Positions 1 through 6,018 are shown, counted from the first letter of the stretch. The stretch: DNA of 6,018 bases from SAR116 cluster bacterium (GCA_002684695.1 NYVQ01000043.1:1-6018), one strand, 5' to 3'. Notes: generated by a model from the sequence alone, not told the origin. A program made the numbers and translations.

Positions 1-2922
1 ACTGAAGTAAAATTAGATAGCACTAACTTTGATGCAGCAAGATTTACTGGCTATGTTAAGTTGAATGCTGGAGGATCATTTTCCTTAACAACAGACGCTG
101 GTTCAAATAACTCAACAATTTCTAGTACAACTGATATTTTTGAAAATAGCTTTATAGAAAAAAGTATGACACCAACTGGCGAGCAGATGACTCTAAAATT
201 TGATGCATTTGAGGGTGCTGATGGAAATGGATCTTCGGTTGACGGTTCTATGGCTCTTGCTGCAGGTGGTGAGTACAAATTGACAATTCCTAATACTGGT
301 TCAGGGACCTCTTTCTCATCAACAGTCAAAACTAAAGATTTAGAAAACATCACATCAAGTACTGTCGCCGCAGAAATAGCAAAAAAATTACGCTCTGATA
401 CACTCATTGCATCGGTATCAGGTAAAAGTTCAGTAAATGAATTACCTGAAGCAGGAGATAAGTTAGTTGTAAAATTTGCAGAGCAAAATTATACACTTAC
501 AATGCTTGATAATGGCCGTGATGCTGTTCCTGCGACTGCTACTTTAAGTGTAAGCAGCGCTGATACCGTTGCATCTGCAGGAAATCGAATTCACTTAATA
601 TTATCAGCTGGTATGGAACCGGAAATTGATTTGGATTATACTGTTCAGGCAGGTCAAACTAATATTTCAAGTATAGTTTCGGGACTTAACACTGCTCTAA
701 ATACTGCTGGTGCTTCTGATAAATACACATTTTCATTCAGAGGAACCAACTTGATTTTATCCAGAAATGATGGAGTTAATTTTCAACCATACAAGGGTGC
801 AAATCAAACAACAAATATACTATTTTTTGATGGTGTAGATATTAGAACTGGCGCTGGTAGAGAGACTATTAATGGCGCAACAACAAATAAAACACTAATC
901 ACAACAGATGGGAAACTTTCTGTTGAGAGAGAAATAGAAATATCTGGCGGCGAAAAGGATAGGCTTAATGCTTATTTTGATGAAAATAAAAAGTTACAAA
1001 TTTTTGCTGGTGGCAGTCTCTCTGCGCAACAAATACTAATTCCAGATGATAATTCTGTTTCAGGTAATACAAGTGCTGCCATTCGATTTGGAATAGATCG
1101 AGCAATAGGGACCTTAACAGGAAATGAGATTGCCGTTCCTGCAACAACATCAACAACAAATGTAAAAGTTGGTGATATACATTATACACTCACTATAAAT
1201 CCTAGTAATGGTGGAAAAGTAACAGCTGAATTAAAAGATGGTAATAACATTGTCCCAACAAACATTCTAGATGACGCTACAGTAAACTGGATGAGTAATA
1301 TCATTACATCAGATACAACAAGTGTTGCATCAGCTGTAGGTTCAGTTATTACTACAGACAGTGATCACGAATTTAATATTGGCGATAAAGTAAAATACTT
1401 TAAAGGAGGCACTGCACTTACTGGATTAACGCATAACACAGAGTATACAGTCGCGTCAGTTATAAAAAAATCCAGCTCTCAAGCCAATACAGTTGGCATC
1501 ACACGAGCTGCGAGTGCCACAATAACAGCTGCTAACGCACACGAGTTTAAGGTTGGAGATTTAGTAAAATACGTTAAAGGTGGAACGAACAACCTTCAAA
1601 GTCTAGCAGATGGAACGGTTTATAAAATAAAAGAAGTTGTTGGTACTAATCAATTTAAACTTCAAACTGCGTCTGGGTCAGATTTTACTTACGGTGGAAC
1701 TGGCGGAAGTTCTGCAGATGCATTCATCCGATTTGATGGCTTTTCGTTAAAAAGTTCCGCTGGTGCAGCCATTACTTACGGCGGTGGAAACGGCCACGCA
1801 GCTGATCAGTTTGTAAAATCTGAATATATACGAACAGCCAATACAGCTGGTCAAACGAACAATACTTCAGCAACAATTACAGTTGGTGAAGGTCATGGAT
1901 TTAAGGCAGGAGACACAGTCAGATACATTCCAGCTGGGACTTATGTGCAAGGACTTTGGCCAAATACAGACTTTAAAGTAAAAGCTCTCATTGGTACGAC
2001 TGGTATTTCTCTTCAGACAACCGCCGGAGGTGATATTGCCTATTTAGGAAATAACGGAAGCGCAAATGACATATTTGTGAAGGCTAACGGACGAATTGTA
2101 ATTAAAACAGATCCTTACAGTGATAAAGAATATAAATTCAACCAGGATGCTAACGCTGAAGCTTTAGGGATTAAAGTATCTGATTACAGAGTTAATGTTG
2201 ACAATGATAAATTAGTAATTGCATCGACTGAAGGAAAGGTTGTTTCTGCGGATACAACAGGAAGCAATACCAGCGTGAAAAGCTTAATTGGAAGCAATAT
2301 TAATATTAAGAATGTTGGTAATGAAGATTTAATAATGATTGTCAATGGTGGTGGCGCAAGAAGTGTCGCAACAAGGTCAGACCCCCCTGCCCCAAATTAT
2401 GAGGCAAAACCTTCAAACATTGATATTAAGATTGCAAACGCTGAGGGTAGTGTTATCGAATTTCTAGATGCAACCACGGGTCATTCAATCGCAACCAGAA
2501 CACTAGACACTGTCGGTAGAGCTGAAGCAGCTGGTTATAAAGTTGTTGTTAAAGGTAAAGGCCAACTCAATGACAGTTTTAAAATATCAGACAATGCCGG
2601 TGGAACAGGTGACGCAAGAAACTTAGATGCCATGATAATGCTTCAAACTGAGGATGCAAATGGACCTAATTCAGGTGGTTTCAGAGAAGTTTTTGATACT
2701 ATTGTGACAGGTGTAGGAGCGTCAGTATTATCAGGCGGTCTATCTTTAGAAGCAGCTGAAGCAACAAAAGAAGCAGCAATTGCGTCGGAACTAGAGTTTT
2801 CTGGTGTGAGTTTAGACACTGAAGCCGCACAACTTCTAGAGCAACAGCAAGCATTTCAAGCGTCTGCCAGAATTCTATCAACTGCTAAACAACTATTTCA
2901 AACATTACTAGACGTGGTGTAG
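1..2922 (+). CDS. flgK: Flagellar hook-associated protein FlgK (HAP1), 5'-truncated by the window edge
   Basis: The frame is open from base 1 and ends at TAG 2920-2922, giving 973 residues without the N-terminus; the true start lies upstream. FlgK forms the first junction ring between hook and filament outside the cell. Identification rests on the C-terminus. From about 2377 there is an S-D-P-P-A-P segment, then a beta region with 'TGHSIATRTL', then 'GTGDARNLDAMIMLQ', the FlgK-type GDxRNA..LQ motif. From about 2677 comes the D0 helix, with 'SGVSLDTEAAQLLEQQQAF' (2800 onward) and ending LFQTLLDVV. The GVSLDxEAA wording fits FlgK rather than hook protein FlgE, and flgL follows directly. Upstream of 2377 lie about 790 residues of Thr/Ser/Gly/Asn-rich beta sequence, including a flagellin-IN-like stretch (583-780) and three copies of a module also present in the flagellin (1342-2088). 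The protein is far longer than the 547-residue E. coli FlgK. No cysteine is present. Identity is firm; the roles of the central domains are unknown. Confidence 0.9.
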   Translation, partial: TEVKLDSTNFDAARFTGYVKLNAGGSFSLTTDAGSNNSTISSTTDIFENSFIEKSMTPTGEQMTLKFDAFEGADGNGSSVDGSMALAAGGEYKLTIPNTGSGTSFSSTVKTKDLENITSSTVAAEIAKKLRSDTLIASVSGKSSVNELPEAGDKLVVKFAEQNYTLTMLDNGRDAVPATATLSVSSADTVASAGNRIHLILSAGMEPEIDLDYTVQAGQTNISSIVSGLNTALNTAGASDKYTFSFRGTNLILSRNDGVNFQPYKGANQTTNILFFDGVDIRTGAGRETINGATTNKTLITTDGKLSVEREIEISGGEKDRLNAYFDENKKLQIFAGGSLSAQQILIPDDNSVSGNTSAAIRFGIDRAIGTLTGNEIAVPATTSTTNVKVGDIHYTLTINPSNGGKVTAELKDGNNIVPTNILDDATVNWMSNIITSDTTSVASAVGSVITTDSDHEFNIGDKVKYFKGGTALTGLTHNTEYTVASVIKKSSSQANTVGITRAASATITAANAHEFKVGDLVKYVKGGTNNLQSLADGTVYKIKEVVGTNQFKLQTASGSDFTYGGTGGSSADAFIRFDGFSLKSSAGAAITYGGGNGHAADQFVKSEYIRTANTAGQTNNTSATITVGEGHGFKAGDTVRYIPAGTYVQGLWPNTDFKVKALIGTTGISLQTTAGGDIAYLGNNGSANDIFVKANGRIVIKTDPYSDKEYKFNQDANAEALGIKVSDYRVNVDNDKLVIASTEGKVVSADTTGSNTSVKSLIGSNINIKNVGNEDLIMIVNGGGARSVATRSDPPAPNYEAKPSNIDIKIANAEGSVIEFLDATTGHSIATRTLDTVGRAEAAGYKVVVKGKGQLNDSFKISDNAGGTGDARNLDAMIMLQTEDANGPNSGGFREVFDTIVTGVGASVLSGGLSLEAAEATKEAAIASELEFSGVSLDTEAAQLLEQQQAFQASARILSTAKQLFQTLLDVV
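1342..1464 (+). repeat. FlgK module copy A1, N-terminal half
   Basis: This is the first half of the shared beta module: 'SVITTDSDHEFNIGDKVKY', then GGTAL.GL, then TEYTVASVI. It matches the first half of copies A2, A3 and the flagellin copy, with the same order H-x-F-x-x-G-D-x-V-x-Y, G-T, (T/Y)xV. The second half (FxL...TYGG...ADxF) does not follow here. The sequence runs into the leader of copy A2, and the missing half appears after A2 at 1738. Repeat status is seen by alignment of the translation; the function of the module is not known. Confidence 0.7.
1513..1737 (+). repeat. FlgK module copy A2, complete
   Basis: This is a complete 75-residue copy: 'SATITAANAHEFKVGDLVKY', then KGGT, DGTVYKIKEV, NQFKLQTASG, FTYGGTGG and ADAFIRFD. 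Its leader, from 1483 ('ANTVGITRAASATIT'), matches the leader of copy A3 from 1837 ('ANTAGQTNNTSATIT') over 15 codons without gaps, with 10 identities. The first ten bases of both leaders (gccaatacag) are the same. A2 and A3 therefore look like duplicates of a unit that includes the leader. A2 sits between the two halves of copy A1. Confidence 0.75.
1738..1827 (+). repeat. FlgK module copy A1, C-terminal half
   Basis: This orphan second half reads 'GFSLKSSAGAAITYGGGNG' and then AADQFVKSEY. It aligns without gaps over 24 residues with the second half of A2 (1669-1740 region, from FKLQTASG to ADAF), sharing 11 positions including TYGG and ADxF. No first half precedes it directly. Together with 1342-1464 it would make a full module, so I read it as the displaced end of copy A1. 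Confidence 0.65.
1867..2088 (+). repeat. FlgK module copy A3, complete
   Basis: This 74-residue copy contains 'SATITVGEGHGFKAGDTVRY', then AGTYVQGL, NTDFKVKALIG, ISLQTTAGG, IAYLGNNG and ANDIFVKAN. It is gap-free against A2 through the GT box and differs in total length by one residue. It is more degenerate in the second half: AYLG replaces TYGG, and N-D-I-F replaces A-D-x-F. The HGF box resembles the flagellin copy (HGFSVGD) more than the HEF boxes of A1 and A2. Confidence 0.7.
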
Positions 2923-2926
2923 GAGG
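2921..2926 (+). promoter_or_regulatory. Strong Shine-Dalgarno sequence for flgL overlapping the flgK stop
   Basis: AGGAGG begins inside the flgK stop codon (TAG 2920-2922) and lies 5 nt before ATG 2932. It fixes the flgL start. With only 9 bases between the two genes, it supports one transcript and translational coupling of FlgK and FlgL, whose products assemble in sequence. Confidence 0.85.
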
Positions 2927-2931
2927 AATAA

Positions 2932-4218
2932 ATGCAAGTAAGTACAAAATTATTTAATCAACAATCAGTTAATCAGTTTGGAAAACTGACCAATGAAATT
3001 CAAGATCTTCAGGCGAAAGTTTCAACTGGAAAAAGTATTTTAAAGTCTTCAGATGATCCAGTTGCTGCAGTTGAATTATCTGCAGCAAAAGAGCAAAAAA
3101 ATATTTTAGAAAGGTTCAGAAGAAATATTGACTCTGCCCAGAGAAGATTAGATTTATCCGATGGTTCCATGCAGCAAGCAATTAACGTTATGACAAGGAT
3201 TTCAGAACTAGCTATACAAGCTGCAAACGATACAAATGGTGTTCCTGAGAGGATTGCAATCAGAACTGAAGTAGAGCAACTCGCAAATGTAATGCTTGAA
3301 ATAGCAAATACTAAAGATGCTCAAGGACAAAGTTTATTTGCTGGATACCACACTAATACACAAGCTTTCATCAAAAACGTTGACGGAACATTTACCTATA
3401 ATGGAGATCGAGGAAAACACACTCTCCAGATTTCTGAATCAATGAACGTTGCAACAAGCATTGATGGAGGCACAGCTTTTGAAACTGTCGATACAGGTTC
3501 TGGCAGAAAGAGTGTATTTGACATTATTACAAATATTGTGAACACGATAAATAATGCAGATGCCTTGTCTAGACAAGGATCGGCACGTGCAATGGCGTCA
3601 ATAGATTTTAAAGTACCTAGAGATCCTCAAAATTGGTCTTTTGTTTTAACAGGTGGATTAGGTTCTTCAACTATAGACATAACAGTTTCTGATGGAAACT
3701 ATGATGATACAGTTACTAAAATTAATGCGCTTACTTCAGTTACAGGCATAAAAGCAAGTTTAGACAATGATACAGGCAGAATAACTTTAACTGACAGCCA
3801 AAGTCGAACTATCAAAATTTCTAATATTGAAATTGAGGGAACTGACTTTGCAACTGGGGAGATAGATAGTTATATCGATTTTAATACACTTGAGGGATCA
3901 GGTGCAGTAGTTGGGTCTGCTAGAAGGTTGACTGATACAAATCAATTAATATCAAGTTCAGTTGAAGATGTAAAAAAAGCAACAGATCACCTTAGTTTAC
4001 AAAGATCATTTTTGGGTGCCCAGCTCAATAAAGCTGAGTTACAGAAAGATGCGATTGACCAAAGGATCATGGCAACATCTGAAAGAGTTTCTGATTTAGG
4101 AGAAGCAGATTTAGCTGCAATCGTTACTCAAATTCAGAGTTTGTTGATTAACAGAGATGCAGCTCAACAAGCATACGCAAAAATAAGTCAAAACAGCCTG
4201 TTTGATTTCCTTAATTAG
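2932..4218 (+). CDS. flgL: Flagellar hook-associated protein FlgL (HAP3), complete
   Basis: FlgL forms the second junction ring, between FlgK and the flagellin filament. It is exported by the flagellar type III system, normally with chaperone FlgN. The N-terminus begins 'MQVSTKLFNQQSV' and carries 'VSTGKSILKSSDDPVAA', the flagellin-family SGK..SDDP box as found in FlgL. A long helix follows, with RISELAIQAANDT, IANTKDAQGQSLFAGY, and F-x-Y-N-G-D near residue 155. The C-terminus has 'DLGEADLAAIVTQIQSLL' and ends SLFDFLN, close to the usual LSLFDFL ending. At 428 residues it exceeds the 317 of E. coli FlgL. The extra length is central: about 3634-3837 ('NWSFVLTGG', then INALTSVTGIKASLDNDTG and RITLTDSQS) resembles the flagellin-IN beta fold found in flagellins and FliD. 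It carries no copy of the module shared by FlgK and flagellin. No cysteine is present. The start is set by AGGAGG at 2921. Identity is firm; the domain label is inferred from pattern only. Confidence 0.94.
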   Translation: MQVSTKLFNQQSVNQFGKLTNEIQDLQAKVSTGKSILKSSDDPVAAVELSAAKEQKNILERFRRNIDSAQRRLDLSDGSMQQAINVMTRISELAIQAANDTNGVPERIAIRTEVEQLANVMLEIANTKDAQGQSLFAGYHTNTQAFIKNVDGTFTYNGDRGKHTLQISESMNVATSIDGGTAFETVDTGSGRKSVFDIITNIVNTINNADALSRQGSARAMASIDFKVPRDPQNWSFVLTGGLGSSTIDITVSDGNYDDTVTKINALTSVTGIKASLDNDTGRITLTDSQSRTIKISNIEIEGTDFATGEIDSYIDFNTLEGSGAVVGSARRLTDTNQLISSSVEDVKKATDHLSLQRSFLGAQLNKAELQKDAIDQRIMATSERVSDLGEADLAAIVTQIQSLLINRDAAQQAYAKISQNSLFDFLN

Positions 4219-4326
4219 TAAAATTTAAAAAAGTATTAAACATTTTTTTATATTGACGTTTATTAATTATGAAGTGGTCAGCGCCCTTCAAAACATAAAT
4301 AGTAACAATATGATGAAGGGATAGCC
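4219..4326 (+). promoter_or_regulatory. Flagellin leader / flgL-flagellin intergenic region
   Basis: This 108-bp stretch must hold any independent flagellin promoter. Its first half is extremely AT-rich. A weak sigma-28-like candidate is TAAACATT (4237-4244), then 10 bases, then GACGTTTA (4255-4262); its -10 part matches poorly. A TTGACG (4253-4258) has no convincing -10 at normal spacing. An A/T-only-like stem (A-run 4227-4232 with GT, T-run 4243-4249 preceded by AC) could slow polymerase after flgL but lacks a GC-rich stem. The downstream part forms the hairpin listed separately. The flagellin may be transcribed from here, read through from flgKL, or both. Confidence 0.35.
4284..4320 (+). 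promoter_or_regulatory. Inverted repeat sequestering the flagellin ribosome binding site
   Basis: CCCTTCA (4284-4290) and TGAAGGG (4314-4320) are perfect 7-bp complements separated by a 23-nt AT-rich loop. The downstream arm contains the only plausible Shine-Dalgarno sequence of the flagellin gene (AAGGG, 4316-4320, six bases before ATG 4327). If the RNA starts upstream of 4284, the folded form would hide the ribosome binding site. Flagellin synthesis is known to be controlled at the leader in some alphaproteobacteria, where FlbT acts on the fljK leader in Caulobacter. Whether that applies here is inference. The repeat is plain in the sequence; its function is not shown. Confidence 0.5.
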
Positions 4327-6018
4327 ATGACTTCCATCAATAGTGATCAAATGTCCTCAATGGTTCTTGCGAGCCTGAACAAGTCAAATTCAGAAATGAA
4401 AATGGCAATGGAACGTTTGTCTACCGGTAAGAGAATTAATGCAGCAGGAGATGATGCAGCCGGACTTTCTATTTCATCAAAGTTACGTGCACAAGTTGAT
4501 AGTTTAAATGCTGCAATTAAAAACTCATCTGATGCTTTAGCAATGGTAAGCACTATTGAGGGAGCCTTAGTTGAAACAACTTCAATTCTTCAAAGAATGA
4601 GAACTTTGGCTGTACAATCTTCCTCTGATACAAATACAGGAAATGATAGAACATACTTACAAGATGAGGTTAATCAGCTTATTACAGAAATTAATAGAAT
4701 TTCAACAAATACTGAATTTAACTCAACTAAATTGCTTGATGGCACATTTACAGATAAAAATATACAAATTGGTACAGCATCTAATCAGGTTTTAAGGCTA
4801 GGCGTTGCGTCAACAGATTCCACAAAGCTAGGCGCCTATCAATTAGATACTATTGATGAAACTATTGCAAGAGCAGACAGTTTCTCTGCAGCTAATACAG
4901 CAGTGAATGCATTATTTGATGCAGATGCAGATTATACAATAAAAGGTAGTTTTGGAACTTTTACTGCCATGGTTGATGCAGGAGCAGATGCCAGAGACGT
5001 TGCATCCTCTTTTAATTTATTATCCGGAGATACAGGGGTAAGTGCAACAGCATTGAGTAAAGCAAATCTCTCAGTTAGTGCTGCAGGTACTTTTAGCTTT
5101 ACATTACAGGGTAAAAGTACAACTACATCTCAAATTACAGCTACGGTTACATCTACTACAGATTTAACCGCGATTAAAGACGCTATAAATGCAGTATCAG
5201 GTTCGACAGGAATAACAGCAGCATTATCTTCAGATAAAGCTGGTATTAATATTACTCAATCAGAGGGATATGATATTCTTATAGGTGATGTAACTACCGG
5301 TTCTACAAATGCTGATTTAGTTGTCGCAGCTATGGACATGGACAATGTAAAAGACACAACAGATGTCACTGTCGATACGACAGCTACGATCACAACTGGA
5401 GCTGCTGCAACACTTGCTGCTACTGCTCATGGGTTTAGTGTTGGCGACGTGGTTACATATACTGCTGCAGGAACAGCACTTGCAGGATTAGCCTCTGGGA
5501 CATCATATATAGTAGGGACAGTTGCAGATGCAAATTCATTTACGCTTTTGACAACGACAAGTGGCGCAGTAACTTATGGAAATAGCGGAAACGCCAATGG
5601 AGTTACAGGTGCGGGGGGAAATGCTTCAGATAAATTTACACGAATTGGTAGATCATTAGATGGAGATTCTACATCTGGAGACTCAACTGCTGTTGTTGGA
5701 GTAGTAAGATTATCTAGTCAAAATGCATACACAGTATCTCCAGGAAATGCTGCTAATATTTTTTCAACTGGAACTACTGAACTTACTGCATCACATAATA
5801 CAATCAGTAACATTTCCTTGACTACAAAAGCAGGAGCCACTAAAGCGATGTCAATCATTGACGGAGCGTTACTAATGATCTCAGGCATAAGATCTGATAT
5901 GGGTTCAGCTAACAATAGACTTGAATCAACAATTGATAACTTAAGTAATATTGCAGTTAATGCTCAAAAGTCCTTATCAACGGTTGAAGATGCAAACTTT
6001 GCAGAAGAAACAGCAAGA
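4327..6018 (+). CDS. fliC: Flagellin (filament subunit), 3'-truncated by the window edge
   Basis: The frame is open from ATG 4327 to the last base, giving 564 residues. By family pattern perhaps 40 are missing, so the whole protein is probably near 600. It polymerises into the extracellular filament. The N-terminal D0/D1 is canonical: 'MERLSTGKRINAAGDDAAGL' (residues 29-48), then IEGALVETTSILQRMRTLAVQSSSDTN split across residues about 78-104, then EINRISTNTEFN and KLLDG (to residue 139). The centre is long and Thr/Ala/Ser/Gly-rich. It contains a flagellin-IN-like stretch (about 5083-5292, 'AINAVSGSTGITAALSSD') and one copy of the module also found in FlgK (5407-5649). The C-terminal D1 begins near 5818 with 'AMSIIDGALLMISGIRSD', then NRLESTIDNLSN and the D0-proximal 'VEDANFAEETAR'. 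No cysteine or tryptophan is seen. The start is preferred because of AAGGG at 4316-4320. Whether the genome has further flagellins cannot be told, so the symbol is provisional. Confidence 0.93.
   Translation, partial: MTSINSDQMSSMVLASLNKSNSEMKMAMERLSTGKRINAAGDDAAGLSISSKLRAQVDSLNAAIKNSSDALAMVSTIEGALVETTSILQRMRTLAVQSSSDTNTGNDRTYLQDEVNQLITEINRISTNTEFNSTKLLDGTFTDKNIQIGTASNQVLRLGVASTDSTKLGAYQLDTIDETIARADSFSAANTAVNALFDADADYTIKGSFGTFTAMVDAGADARDVASSFNLLSGDTGVSATALSKANLSVSAAGTFSFTLQGKSTTTSQITATVTSTTDLTAIKDAINAVSGSTGITAALSSDKAGINITQSEGYDILIGDVTTGSTNADLVVAAMDMDNVKDTTDVTVDTTATITTGAAATLAATAHGFSVGDVVTYTAAGTALAGLASGTSYIVGTVADANSFTLLTTTSGAVTYGNSGNANGVTGAGGNASDKFTRIGRSLDGDSTSGDSTAVVGVVRLSSQNAYTVSPGNAANIFSTGTTELTASHNTISNISLTTKAGATKAMSIIDGALLMISGIRSDMGSANNRLESTIDNLSNIAVNAQKSLSTVEDANFAEETAR
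5407..5649 (+). repeat. Flagellin copy of the module shared with FlgK
   Basis: The translation reads 'ATLAATAHGFSVGDVVTY', then AAGTALAGL, SGTSYIVGTV, NSFTLLTTTSG, AVTYGNSG, an extra Gly/Asn-rich loop (about 5590-5620), and ASDKFTRIG. This follows the order of the FlgK copies box by box. The GTALxGL box is also similar in DNA: bases 5470-5490 match 1408-1428 of flgK at 17 of 21 positions. It lies in the variable D2/D3 part of the flagellin, which is expected to face outward from the filament. Its function is unknown. Adhesion-like or structural spacer roles are possible but not shown. Confidence 0.7.

Noticed and set aside
61..63. TTG as a possible start of the first coding region
   Set aside because: The same frame is open back to base 1, no Shine-Dalgarno sequence precedes it, and FlgK needs an N-terminal D0/D1 that is absent. 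The gene simply enters from upstream.
51..407. Minus-strand open frame of 118 codons
   Set aside because: It lies wholly inside flgK, has no recognisable motif, and reads as the complement of Thr/Ser-rich coding sequence.
965..1189. Minus-strand open frame of 74 codons inside flgK
   Set aside because: Leu/Gln/His-rich low-complexity product typical of an antisense shadow.
2699..2881. Minus-strand open frame of 60 codons opposite the FlgK D0 helix
   Set aside because: Leucine-rich product mirrors the alanine/glutamate helix codons; no ribosome site or family resemblance.
4226..4250. Possible intrinsic terminator after flgL
   Set aside because: The stem is nearly all A-T with a bulge and only one G-C pair. 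The T-run is part of the stem and does not follow it, so a real terminator is doubtful.
4275..4290. Sigma-54-like TGGTCAGCGCCCTTCA
   Set aside because: GG is followed at the right distance by TC where the nearly invariant GC is expected, and the flanking consensus is poor. It overlaps the upstream hairpin arm, so both readings cannot act in the same RNA.
4347..4553. Minus-strand open frame of 68 codons opposite the flagellin N-terminus
   Set aside because: Overlaps the most conserved flagellin region, where constraint comes from the + strand.
5718..5915. Minus-strand open frame of 65 codons opposite the flagellin C-terminal region
   Set aside because: Shadow of conserved flagellin D1 coding sequence; nothing recognisable in it.
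1..6018. CRISPR array, tRNA, insertion sequence or phage attachment site
   Set aside because: Coding density is near complete, the repeats are diverged protein-level modules with no regular spacers, and no inverted terminal repeats, transposase or tRNA-like fold was seen.

Overview
The window is a stretch of flagellar filament genes, all on the + strand. In order it holds the 3' part of a very large flgK (hook-filament junction protein 1, HAP1), a complete flgL (junction protein 3, HAP3), a 108-bp leader, and the 5' part of a long flagellin gene. FlgK ends at 2922 and FlgL starts at 2932. The flagellin starts at 4327 and is still open at the window edge. The DNA is AT-rich (roughly 35-40% GC by eye). 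The conserved protein ends are of a proteobacterial type. The combination suggests an AT-rich, probably aquatic, Gram-negative motile bacterium. I cannot name a genus, and the alpha/gamma assignment is open.

Layout: 1-2922 is FlgK without its N-terminus. About 770 residues of unusual beta-type insertion sequence come first, followed by the conserved C-terminal core (about 2377-2919). 2932-4218 is FlgL, with a canonical N-terminal half, an inserted flagellin-IN-like beta domain (about 3634-3837) and a canonical C-terminal helix. 4219-4326 is the only non-coding stretch. It is AT-rich and carries an inverted repeat whose downstream arm contains the flagellin Shine-Dalgarno sequence. 4327-6018 is the flagellin: conserved N-terminal D0/D1, a long variable centre, and the start of the conserved C-terminal D1/D0.

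The proteins build one structure. FlgK and FlgL form the adaptor rings between hook and filament, and flagellin polymerises on top of them. All three are exported through the flagellar type III apparatus. The readable parts (1965 codons) contain no cysteine.

The most notable observation is a roughly 75-80-residue beta module that occurs in the variable centre of both FlgK and the flagellin. Its signature runs H-x-F-x-x-G-D-x-V-x-Y, then G-T, then T-Y-G-G, then A-D-x-F. FlgK appears to hold three copies and the flagellin one. In FlgK the order is N-terminal half, complete copy, C-terminal half, complete copy, which suggests that one module was inserted inside another. The second notable point is the leader hairpin over the flagellin ribosome binding site, a candidate post-transcriptional control element.
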